Assembly (NCBI GenBank): GCA_050633665.1
Contig: JBOEGY010000001.1
Location: 496,001 to 560,000 of the forward strand
Source: JAUIAI01 sp050633665
GTDB taxonomy: Bacteria; Pseudomonadota; Gammaproteobacteria; Burkholderiales; Burkholderiaceae_E
Direction of reading: 5' to 3'
Length of the DNA: 64,000 nt
Part shown: positions 31,533-39,326 of the stretch, in pieces
Position numbering within the stretch: position 1 is the first letter of the stretch
Layout of the letters: each line of letters begins with the position of its first letter
The notes under the pieces: model-generated
What the model was told of the DNA's origin: nothing
The model's input: the letters and a program-made list of their open reading frames with translations, nothing else
Databases searched by the model: none
Made by a program: the position numbers and the translations under genes

Positions 31533-32372
31533 TCAACGGCAACACTTCCAGGCAATGCCAATTGTGCCGGACAGGCCGTACCGGCTTCTAGCTAGCGGAC
31601 TGGCAGCGGCTGCTCCCAGTAACCTTGTTGCCCCCAGGTTGCTGAACAGCACCCAGCGCTCTGTCAGGGTCGATATCATGCCGATTCCGATACCAAGGCT
31701 TTTCAGGCCCGCACCGGGCACATAGGCCATCCGGTCGGGTAATTCGGCGTCGGACGGGACGCCAAACAAACTGTTCATATGAGTTGCATTGCCGTAGGCG
31801 ACACTGCCGCCCGCCGACCACTTAGTATTCTTGGAATAGGCGATCTGATACCCAAGGCCGGTTGTTAGCGCAACGCCGTTGCCTCTTCCGAGAAGATCCC
31901 AGGCTATCGTCAATTGTGCGTTCCAGCGTTCGGTCAAAGTATAAGAGGTCGATAGTTTCGCGAAGACTGTTTTCTCGATGTCTGGTAGACCGGCAAGAGA
32001 CTCCGAATCGGATGATTGTCGACCTCCGCCAATGCGTAGCGACGCGTTCAGATTCCAGTGTTGTGAGTCAATTAAATCCGCGCTGGCGCCGCCGGTAGTG
32101 GCCGTGCCGCCAGTATTTAGTATTGAGCTGCCGCCCGAAGAGCTGAGCCGAAAGCGCCCGTAGCGGAACGCCAGTACCGGCGTCAATGACAGACTTTGCT
32201 GGCTCGAGCCTCCGTATTCGGGTGATGATTATAGTGATATACCAACCACATACTCTGAGCGAGTGCCATCCGACTGTGCCCCTCGTTCGACAAGAATCTC
32301 GGATTCGGATGGCGGTATCATCTGCGCAATCGACACTGAACAGGCGAAAGAACTCGCGGTTACGCCTGCCAT
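31533..32372 (-). pseudogene. MipA/OmpV-family outer-membrane protein gene with in-frame stop
   Basis: Read from ATG 32372 (or GTG 32408), the frame gives a signal-like start (MAGVTASSFACSVSIAQ), an acidic mature N-terminus and EYVVGISL. It then meets TAA at 32229-32231 and continues with SSPEYGGSSQQSLSL and some 215 further residues typical of MipA/OmpV, ending with LLGAAAASPLARSRYG and a terminal beta strand. The two halves fit one 279-residue beta-barrel, so the stop looks like a nonsense change of one codon (probably a Tyr codon) rather than two genes. Translation of the second half alone from TTG 32186 would lack a signal peptide. It lies just downstream of the peroxiredoxin gene, possibly co-transcribed. 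A sequencing error is the alternative. Confidence 0.72.
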
Positions 32373-32410
32373 CAGAAATTGTTTTTGAAAGCCGGGCGTC
32401 TTGGTCACTC

Positions 32411-33040
32411 TCAGGCGACGTCGGTCAACCGTAGGTACGAACGAACTTCATCCCAGCCTTGCGGGAACAGGTCGGTCGCTTCCTCATTGGGAATTGACGG
32501 CGGGATAATCACTTTGTCACCGGGGCGCCAGTCTGCCGGCGTTGCAATCCGCCTGCTGTCCGCCAGTTGCAGCGCATCTATGACGCGCAGGATTTCATCG
32601 AAATTCCGCCCTACGTTCATTGGGTAGGTCATCATCAGGCGAATCTGGGTGGTGGGATCGATAATAAAGACCGAGCGTACTGCTTCGGTTGTACTCTGTC
32701 CCGGGTGAATCATGTCATAGCGCTCTGCAACCTCACGGTTAGCATCAGCAACAATCGGGAATTGTAGATCAGTCGATTGTGTGTCGTTGACATCGTTAAT
32801 CCATTTCCGATGCTCCGGCACGGTGTCAGTTGAAAGCCCCAGCGGTTTTACGCCGCGTGCCGCGAATTCTTTGGCGAGCTGCGCCGTTCTGCCCATTTCC
32901 GTCGTACAAACGGGCGTGAAGTCGGCCGGGTGGCTAAAGAAGAAGACCCAAGAGCCTTTTGCCCATGCATGAAAGTCAATCTCGCCTTTAGTGGAATCGA
33001 CAGTGAAGTTTGGGGCGATATCGCCAATCCTGAGGGTCAT
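32411..33040 (-). CDS. 1-Cys peroxiredoxin (Prx6-like)
   Basis: A 209-residue thiol peroxidase. The peroxidatic site is PADFTPVCTTEMG with Thr42 and Cys45. The family-typical stretch RLMMTYPMNVGRNFDEI and the C-terminal arm WRPGDKVIIPPS place it in the Prx6/1-Cys group rather than AhpC. It reduces hydrogen peroxide and organic peroxides in the cytosol, using an external thiol to recycle. No signal peptide. The broken MipA/OmpV gene follows within 40 bp on the same strand. The regulation is not visible; its promoter must lie in the roughly 300 bp upstream. Confidence 0.95.
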   Translation of the reverse strand: MTLRIGDIAPNFTVDSTKGEIDFHAWAKGSWVFFFSHPADFTPVCTTEMGRTAQLAKEFAARGVKPLGLSTDTVPEHRKWINDVNDTQSTDLQFPIVADANREVAERYDMIHPGQSTTEAVRSVFIIDPTTQIRLMMTYPMNVGRNFDEILRVIDALQLADSRRIATPADWRPGDKVIIPPSIPNEEATDLFPQGWDEVRSYLRLTDVA

Positions 33041-33086
33041 ACGAATACTCCTGAAAGCTTGAAGCTCAAGTTAGCATCGGGAGTAG

Positions 33087-33323
33087 GTGTGGATCTTGAT
33101 CATTGTCAACGGGGTGCCATTTCAAGCTAACCGGATTGGCAATGTTGACCACTACGAAGACGTTCAACAGGCTTGTGAAGCGGCAGCTAATGCCGAGTTT
33201 AAGAATGATGAGCTTTACGGCGATCACTCAAAGATGTCGGCGATCAGGCGATGCGTTGCGCGCCAGGAACGAGGTGGCTCAGGCAGAGCAGCGCGCTTGC
33301 CATACAATCGATTTGACTATTAA
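33087..33323 (+). CDS. Possible small hypothetical protein
   Basis: The 300-bp gap between the peroxiredoxin and SDR genes contains this 78-codon frame. It starts at GTG 33087 just behind GGGAG (33079-33083), although the spacing is only three bases. The protein is hydrophilic, with an acidic centre (NVDHYEDVQQACEAAA) and an Arg-rich end. I recognise no family. It could equally be chance coding in an intergenic region that also holds the divergent promoters. Low confidence. Confidence 0.3.
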   Translation: MWILIIVNGVPFQANRIGNVDHYEDVQQACEAAANAEFKNDELYGDHSKMSAIRRCVARQERGGSGRAARLPYNRFDY

Positions 33324-33343
33324 CTAACGTAGAGATTAAAAAA

Positions 33344-34144
33344 ATGATCAGGGACTTGTTTGATCTGACCGGGCGTGTCGCGCTGGTCACTGGCGGCTCA
33401 CGCGGGATCGGGCGAATGATCGCCGAGGGGTTTCTGGAGCAGGGGGCGACGGTCTATATTTCGGCGCGCAAGGAACAGGCCTGTCAGGAGGCTGCCGCTG
33501 AAATGTCGACCAACGGCCGGCGCTGCATTGCGTTGCCGGCAGATATATCCAGTCTGGCAGGCATTGAAGATCTATGTGAGCAGTTCGCCGCGCAGGAATC
33601 CCATCTCAATATTCTTGTCAACAATGCGGGTGCGGCCTGGGCCGCGCCGTATGAGGCGTTTCCCGAGAGTGGCTGGGATAAGGTGGTTGATCTGAACCTG
33701 AAATCGCCATTTTTTCTTAGCCAGCGTCTACACGGCATGCTTTGTAAGGCGGCATCGTCTGACGCCCCGGCAAAGGTGATCAACATTGCGTCGATCGATG
33801 GCATCTTCGTCAACCCGTTGGAGACTTACCCTTACGCGGCCAGTAAGGCTGGTCTGATTCACCTGACCCGGCGCATGGCGAGCCGACTGGTTCAGGATCA
33901 TATTGTTGTTTCCGCCATTGCTCCCGGGCCGTTTGCCTCGGATATGAATCGCGATGCCAGAGATCATGCGGACCAGGTGGCCCGTCATGTGCCATTGGGC
34001 CGCATTGGTAATGCCGACGATATCGCTGGCGCGGCTGTTTATCTTGGCTCGCGGGCTGGCGATTACGTCGTGGGGGCAACACTGACTGTTGACGGTGGTG
34101 TGGCGTTCGCCCGTGCCGGTCTGATGGGTGAGGGCTGGGCATAG
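33344..34144 (+). CDS. SDR-family oxidoreductase (FabG-like)
   Basis: A 266-residue classical short-chain dehydrogenase. The NAD(P) loop is TGGSRGIG (16-23), NNAG is near 93-96, and the catalytic residues are Ser150 (NIASIDG), Tyr164 and Lys168 (YPYAASK). ARK after the second beta strand suggests NADPH preference. It resembles 3-oxoacyl-ACP or acetoacetyl-CoA reductases, yet the class is broad and the substrate cannot be assigned. It stands alone: the hutC gene converges on it with 2 bp between stops. Confidence 0.93.
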   Translation: MIRDLFDLTGRVALVTGGSRGIGRMIAEGFLEQGATVYISARKEQACQEAAAEMSTNGRRCIALPADISSLAGIEDLCEQFAAQESHLNILVNNAGAAWAAPYEAFPESGWDKVVDLNLKSPFFLSQRLHGMLCKAASSDAPAKVINIASIDGIFVNPLETYPYAASKAGLIHLTRRMASRLVQDHIVVSAIAPGPFASDMNRDARDHADQVARHVPLGRIGNADDIAGAAVYLGSRAGDYVVGATLTVDGGVAFARAGLMGEGWA

Positions 34145-34146
34145 TT

Positions 34147-34848
34147 TTACAAGTGAATCTGTATCCGATATCCGGGTGGATACGCCAGCCGCACGCTGGT
34201 GATGGCTTGCTTATGATTGGTGGTGATTCGGTCGATAATCAACAATGGTGAGCCTTCGTCAACATCTAGCAGCGAGGCCTCGGTCGGAGTCGCGCAGGCG
34301 GCCGACAGTTCAAACTCGCCATCGGTATACGGCGCCTCTTGAACCAACCATTCATTCGCACTCATGACAGAAAGGTCGGCATTTCTGATTGCGGGCACTG
34401 CGGCAACATTGATCCACCGGTCTTCGTAGACGAAAGGCTGGCGGTCGGCAAAATGAAGGCTACGAAGGTGCAATACCCGGGCAGTATTCGGGAGGGACAA
34501 CCGGTTTGCGATCAGGACAGGCGGTTTGACTGTCTTTTTTTCCAGAATCCGGTGTGACCAGCGTGCGCCCCGGCTCTCAACTTCCAGGCGGGTTATCGGA
34601 ATATCGAGAGTCGCCTTTCGGATCGGATTTTTGACGACCCGGGTGCCGGCTTTGCGACGTCGCTCAATCTGCCCGTCTTCAGCGAGCACTCTCATCGCAC
34701 GACTGACGGTAGTGCGGGCACAGCCAAATTCCTGAGCCAGGTCGGTTTCAGTCGGGAGCAATTCGCCGGGCTCCCAGACGCGTTCGTGGATGCGTCGTCG
34801 AAGTTCAGCGCAGACGGTTTGCCAGGTATTGATTGAAGGCTTTTTCAA
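34147..34848 (-). CDS. hutC: HutC-type GntR histidine-utilisation repressor
   Basis: A GntR/HutC-family regulator with an N-terminal winged helix (ELLPTETDLAQEFGCARTTVSRAMRVLAEDGQIERRRKAGTRV read in parts) and a C-terminal UTRA ligand domain (VLHLRSLHFADRQPFVYEDRWIN read in parts). In other bacteria HutC represses hut genes and is released by urocanate. The start is doubtful: no ATG lies near the domain start. TTG 34848 gives a normal-length protein of about 233 residues; ATG 34980 would add 44 residues that overlap the hutD remnant in another frame. A strong inverted repeat between hutF and hutI (36511-36534) is the likely operator. Probably co-transcribed with hutF. Confidence 0.9.
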   Translation of the reverse strand: MKKPSINTWQTVCAELRRRIHERVWEPGELLPTETDLAQEFGCARTTVSRAMRVLAEDGQIERRRKAGTRVVKNPIRKATLDIPITRLEVESRGARWSHRILEKKTVKPPVLIANRLSLPNTARVLHLRSLHFADRQPFVYEDRWINVAAVPAIRNADLSVMSANEWLVQEAPYTDGEFELSAACATPTEASLLDVDEGSPLLIIDRITTNHKQAITSVRLAYPPGYRIQIHL

Positions 34849-34861
34849 GGGCGGGTATTGG

Positions 34862-35044
34862 TCAGTTTGAAATCGGGGAAAGTTCAATGAGCAGAAGGTC
34901 TGCCTGGACTTTCGTGACGTAAGAAGTCGGCCGGGCATCCGGTGCGAATACTCCAATTTCTGTCGTCCGGTCCAGACCATTTTTCCAGCGCATGGTGCGG
35001 TGATCGTCAGCTCGCAGTATTGAGGGCGGGGCCGGGGGTTTCAT
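34862..35044 (-). pseudogene. hutD: Truncated hutD remnant (N-terminal 60 codons)
   Basis: The frame begins at an ATG that overlaps the hutF stop (ATGA) and reads ILRADDHRTMRWKNGLDRTTEIGVFAPDA, which matches the conserved HutD start (W-K-N-G-G-x-T-x-E-I). It stops after 60 codons, while HutD proteins are about 180-200 residues. The remaining two thirds are absent, and hutC begins only some 13 bp later. The likeliest reading is a deletion that removed the 3' part of hutD and joined the stub to hutC. The usual NGGG is NGLD here. HutD is thought to set an upper limit on hut activity, so its loss may be tolerated. Confidence 0.65.
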
Positions 35045-36477
35045 AACAATGCGCGTAGCTTTTTCAGGGTTTTCTGGTAGCGGGCAGTGATGGCCTGCGC
35101 GTCGATATGCCGGCCCTCTCTGACGACATGGCGTCCGGCCGACCAGACATCGGTGACCAGCTCATCACCGCCGGCGAACAGATAGCTATCAAGCAAAGTG
35201 TCTCCCTGAAGACCACTTAGCGCGACGGAGTCGTCATTGAGCGCGACAAGGTCGGCCAGCTTGCCCGGGCTGATGCCGCCTGAATGCCTGCCTGCCGCTT
35301 GAGCGCCGCCACTGGCTGCCGATTCATAGAGTACCCGACCGGTGGATCGATTCTGCTCGGCAAGCGCGGCCCGGGAGTGATCCCGCAGGCGTTGCGAATA
35401 TTCCAGAAGTCGTAACTCGCCGACCAGCGAGATTCGCACATTTGAATCAGAGCCGATGCCGAATTTGCCTCCCTGGTTCTTGTAAGACACTGCGTCGAAG
35501 ATGCCGTCACCAAGGTTGGCTTCGGTAATCGGGCATAAGCCGGCTATCGCTCCGGACACAGCCAAACCTCGTGTTTCGGCGGGTGTCATCTGGGTGGCAT
35601 GCACCAGGCACCAGCGATCATCTACGGGTTGATGATTGAGTAACCATTGAACCGGTCGCTGGCGCCAGGCCGCCATGACTTCATCGACCTCTGCTTGCTG
35701 CTCCGCGATATGCAGGTGAATTGGCGCCTCAGGAGCGAGTGACTGGACGAACTGAACAGCTTCCTGGCTGACGGCTCGCAGCGAGTGGGGAGCGACGCCG
35801 GTAAGACAATCGTCGGCGACACTGGCGACGGCTTGTTCGGCTTCGGCGCGAAGATGGCCAAAGCGGTCCGGGCTGTTATAGAACCGAGCCTGTCCGGCGT
35901 GTAGCGGGCGTCCGTCGCAACCCCCTTGTTGGTACAGCACCGGGAGCAGGGTCAGGCCGATCCCGCTACTGGCAGCGGCGGCGGCCATGCGGTGGGATGT
36001 TTCAGCCAGGTTAGTGTAGGGCGTGCCGCCTGGCTGATGATGCAAGTAGTGGAATTCGGCAATTGCGCAGAAGCCCGCCTTGAGGGTTTCCATAAAGACG
36101 TAGGCAGCAATGGCCTCGATATCGTCGGGATTGAGATGCTTGAGATATCGATACATTAGATCGCGCCAGGTCCAGAACGAATCGCCGGCATCAGCTCCAC
36201 GGGCTTCGGTCAGGCCGGCAAAGGCCCGCTGGAATGAATGACTGTGAATGTTTGCGATTGCCGGTAGCAAGACCCCGCAGCGAACGGCGTTAGCACAGGC
36301 CTCCACATTGCTTTCAACAGACTGAATTCGGCCTGCGGAATCGACCTGCACGCTGACTTCTGAAGCCCAGCCTGTCTCCAGCAGTGCTTTTCTGGCCCAG
36401 AGCGGGCTCGGCAGCCTCTTGCCCGCTTGACAAGCCGGGGCGGGCGCAGACGGAATTTGTGTGTTCAGCATTGACAT
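35041..36477 (-). CDS. hutF: Formimidoylglutamate deiminase
   Basis: HutF hydrolyses N-formimino-L-glutamate to N-formyl-L-glutamate and ammonia, the fourth step of the five-step histidine route. The 478-residue protein is an amidohydrolase with the metal motif NIHSHSFQRAF near residue 77, a central HLHIAEQQAEV with a metal His and general-base Glu, LVHATQM, and GSDSNVRIS near the C-terminal metal Asp. Length fits the family. It diverges from hutI over a short promoter region and is followed by the hutD stub and hutC. Its presence means the pathway should need an N-formylglutamate deformylase (HutG), which is not seen as a standard gene here. Confidence 0.96.
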   Translation of the reverse strand: MSMLNTQIPSAPAPACQAGKRLPSPLWARKALLETGWASEVSVQVDSAGRIQSVESNVEACANAVRCGVLLPAIANIHSHSFQRAFAGLTEARGADAGDSFWTWRDLMYRYLKHLNPDDIEAIAAYVFMETLKAGFCAIAEFHYLHHQPGGTPYTNLAETSHRMAAAAASSGIGLTLLPVLYQQGGCDGRPLHAGQARFYNSPDRFGHLRAEAEQAVASVADDCLTGVAPHSLRAVSQEAVQFVQSLAPEAPIHLHIAEQQAEVDEVMAAWRQRPVQWLLNHQPVDDRWCLVHATQMTPAETRGLAVSGAIAGLCPITEANLGDGIFDAVSYKNQGGKFGIGSDSNVRISLVGELRLLEYSQRLRDHSRAALAEQNRSTGRVLYESAASGGAQAAGRHSGGISPGKLADLVALNDDSVALSGLQGDTLLDSYLFAGGDELVTDVWSAGRHVVREGRHIDAQAITARYQKTLKKLRALL

Positions 36478-36510
36478 GGCATCTCAGACAGGATTATGAT
36501 CAAGCCAATC

Positions 36511-36534
36511 GTTATTATGTGCATACATAATAAC
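36511..36534. promoter_or_regulatory. Probable HutC operator between hutF and hutI
   Basis: A perfect 10-bp inverted repeat, GTTATTATGT and ACATAATAAC, separated by GCAT, sits in the short divergent gap. Its core resembles GntR-family sites (TGT..ACA). It is well placed to control both hut transcripts at once. Confidence 0.7.
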
Positions 36535-36582
36535 ATGACTCGACGCTGATTGATCGAGGTTCATGTCTCTGATGCTTGCCTT

Positions 36583-37785
36583 ATGAAAACCGTATTTCAC
36601 AATGCCCGGTTAGCAACGATGACAGCGGGCGCTGAACCGTATGGCCTGATAGATAGTGGCGCGGTCGCGTTTGCCGGCGGGCGGATTGCCTGGGTCGGTA
36701 ATCTTCGGGACTTGCCAGCCGAGTTTGATGGCTGGGAGCGCCAGAACCTGCAGGGTCGGTTGGTGACGCCGGCGCTGATTGATTGCCATACGCATCTTGT
36801 GTTCGGTGGCAATCGCGCGGCTGAATTTGAACGCAGGCTGCAAGGCGCCAGCTATCAGGAGATCGCGCTTGCTGGTGGCGGTATCAAGTCAACAGTCGCG
36901 GCCACCCGTGCGGCAGATGAGGCCGGCTTACTGGCCGATGCGCTGACCAGAGTTGACCCGATGATTGCCGAAGGCGTCACCACGCTCGAGATTAAATCGG
37001 GTTACGGTCTGGATGTTCAAACTGAACTGCGGATGTTGCGGGTTGCCCGAAGCATTAGTCAGCTTCGTCCGGTTCGTGTCTGCACGACTTTTCTGGGCGC
37101 GCATGCGATTCCGCCCGAATTTGAAAACCAGGCGGATCAATATCTGGAAGAGGTTTGTTTGCCGGCATTGCAGGCTGGTGCCGCGCAGGGACTGATCGAT
37201 GCGGTAGACGGGTTTTGTGAAAGCATTGCTTTTTCAGTTGCCCAGATCGAACGGGTTTTCAAGCAGGCCAGGGCATTGGGTCTGCCAGTCAAATTACATG
37301 CTGAACAGTTGTCCAGCCTGGGTGGCTCTGCGCTGGCTGCGGCCTACGGTGCCTTGTCGACTGATCATCTTGAATACCTGGATGACGACGGCGTCCGCGC
37401 ACTGGCAAAAGCCGGCACTGTGGCGGTACTTTTGCCTGGCGCGTTTTACACGTTGCGTGAAACCCAGACGCCGCCGGTGCAGGCGTTGCGCGAGCGATCC
37501 GTGCCGATCGCGATTGCTACTGATTGCAACCCTGGCTCGTCCCCCATGACATCGATACTGCTGGCCATGAATATGGCCTCTACCTTATTTCGGCTGACCC
37601 CGGAAGAAGCGCTGGCCGGAGCGACCCGTCATGCCGCAGCCGCACTTGGTCTTGACGACTGCGGGGTATTAGCGGTTGGCAAGCGAGCGGATATCGCGGT
37701 CTGGAACGTTGCGCACCCGGCAGAACTGAGTTATCGCATCGGGTTTAATCCCCTGTACAGGCGGGTTTTTGGTGTTGACTCATGA
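36583..37785 (+). CDS. hutI: Imidazolonepropionase
   Basis: HutI hydrolyses 4-imidazolone-5-propionate to N-formimino-L-glutamate, the third step of histidine breakdown. About 400 residues from ATG 36583; an in-frame TTG at 36550 would add 11 residues. Family signatures are seen: LIDCHTHLVFGGNRA with the metal HxH, EIKSGYGL, CTTFLGAHA, KLHAEQLS and ATDCNPGSS. It overlaps hutH by four bases (ATGA), so the three enzymes are translationally coupled. Control by HutC at the operator 50-70 bp upstream is expected. Confidence 0.96.
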   Translation: MKTVFHNARLATMTAGAEPYGLIDSGAVAFAGGRIAWVGNLRDLPAEFDGWERQNLQGRLVTPALIDCHTHLVFGGNRAAEFERRLQGASYQEIALAGGGIKSTVAATRAADEAGLLADALTRVDPMIAEGVTTLEIKSGYGLDVQTELRMLRVARSISQLRPVRVCTTFLGAHAIPPEFENQADQYLEEVCLPALQAGAAQGLIDAVDGFCESIAFSVAQIERVFKQARALGLPVKLHAEQLSSLGGSALAAAYGALSTDHLEYLDDDGVRALAKAGTVAVLLPGAFYTLRETQTPPVQALRERSVPIAIATDCNPGSSPMTSILLAMNMASTLFRLTPEEALAGATRHAAAALGLDDCGVLAVGKRADIAVWNVAHPAELSYRIGFNPLYRRVFGVDS

Positions 37786-39326
37786 ATGAACTGATTCTGA
37801 CGCCCGGATCGACGACGCTGGGGCAGTTGTCGCAGGTTTTGCGTCAGCGCGGCCCGGTAAAACTGGCTGAGCAGGCGCGCGCTCCGGTAGAAGCGGCGGC
37901 GCAATTGATCTCAAGAGTGGCTACCCGCGACGAGCCTGTCTATGGTGTCAATACCGGTTTCGGTAAGCTGGCCAGCGTAAAGATCGCTTCGGCCGATACC
38001 GAAACCCTGCAACGCAACCTGATTCTCTCGCATTGTTGCGGCGTAGGAGAGTCGGCGCCAGACGACATTGTCCGGCTGATGCTGAGTTTGAAACTGTTGT
38101 CACTGGGCCGCGGCGCCTCTGGTGTTCGGTGGGAAGTGATCGCCTGCCTGGAGGCGATGCTCGCCGCCGATCTGATGCCTGTCATTCCTGCACAGGGGTC
38201 GGTCGGTGCTTCGGGTGATCTCGCGCCGCTGGCGCATATGGCTGCCGTGATGATCGGTCAGGGCCAGGCGCGGTATTGTGATCAGGTCTTGCCGGCCGAT
38301 GAAGCAATGCAATTGGCGGGTATCTCGCCGATAGTTCTTGGCGCGAAAGAAGGCTTGGCGCTGATCAACGGGACGCAGTTTTCAACGGCTTATGCTTTGT
38401 CAGCCTTGTTCGATGCCTGGCGTAACGCCCGTGCCGCGGTGCTCACCAGCGCCATGTCTACCGATGCCATTATGGGATCAACAGCGCCACTGGTTGCCGG
38501 TATTCATTGTTTACGCGGGCATCGTGGTCAGATTGATGTCGCCGAGGCAATGCGCGCGCTGATGTCCGGTTCGGCGATCCGTGACAGTCATCGCGAAGGT
38601 GATACCCGGGTGCAAGACCCTTACTGCATCCGCTGTCAGCCCCAGGTAACCGGCGCTTGCATTGACTTGCTTCGGCAGGCGGGAGCGACGCTCGAGATCG
38701 AAGCGAATGCGGTCACCGATAATCCGCTTGTCTTTGCTGACACGGAGCAGGTGTTGTCGGGAGGGAATTTTCATGCCGAGCCGGTTGGATTCGCTGCGGA
38801 TCAGATTGCCCTGGCGCTTGCCGAAATCGGATCGATCGCTCAGCGACGGGTGGCGCTGATGGTTGATCCCACTTTGTCATTCGATCTACCGCCGTTTCTA
38901 ACACCCAGACCTGGTCTGAATTCGGGCTTCATGATCGCGGAAGTCACAACAGCGGCGCTGATGAGCGAGAACAAACATCTGGCCAATCCCTGTACGACTG
39001 ATTCGACGCCAACCAGCGCGAACCAGGAAGATCATGTGTCAATGGCTGCCCATGGCGCCCGTCGTCTGGCGCGAATGAATCAGAACCTGAGCAGTATTCT
39101 GGGGGTCGAGCTCTTATGTGCGGCCCGTGGCGTTGAATTCAGGTCCCCGCTGCGGACCAGCCAGCCTCTGAGACAGGTAATCGCCAGTCTGCGTGAACAG
39201 GTTCCAACACTCGAAGACGACCGGTATCTGGCCCCCGATATTGCGATAGCGGGCAAGTTGATCGGGTCTGGTGAGATAGTCGGTGCCGCTCAATCCCCAA
39301 CTCTGAACGCTCTTGGAGAACTCTGA
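37782..39326 (+). CDS. hutH: Histidine ammonia-lyase
   Basis: HutH removes ammonia from L-histidine to give urocanate, the entry step. The 514-residue length is usual. The MIO cofactor triad Ala-Ser-Gly is at 143-145 in GSVGASGDLAPLAHM, and YGVNTGFGKLA near the N-terminus carries the catalytic Tyr region. It is the second gene of hutI-hutH-hutU, with a 4-base overlap before and a single-base overlap after (TGATG at hutU). No anomaly seen. Confidence 0.97.
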   Translation: MNELILTPGSTTLGQLSQVLRQRGPVKLAEQARAPVEAAAQLISRVATRDEPVYGVNTGFGKLASVKIASADTETLQRNLILSHCCGVGESAPDDIVRLMLSLKLLSLGRGASGVRWEVIACLEAMLAADLMPVIPAQGSVGASGDLAPLAHMAAVMIGQGQARYCDQVLPADEAMQLAGISPIVLGAKEGLALINGTQFSTAYALSALFDAWRNARAAVLTSAMSTDAIMGSTAPLVAGIHCLRGHRGQIDVAEAMRALMSGSAIRDSHREGDTRVQDPYCIRCQPQVTGACIDLLRQAGATLEIEANAVTDNPLVFADTEQVLSGGNFHAEPVGFAADQIALALAEIGSIAQRRVALMVDPTLSFDLPPFLTPRPGLNSGFMIAEVTTAALMSENKHLANPCTTDSTPTSANQEDHVSMAAHGARRLARMNQNLSSILGVELLCAARGVEFRSPLRTSQPLRQVIASLREQVPTLEDDRYLAPDIAIAGKLIGSGEIVGAAQSPTLNALGEL

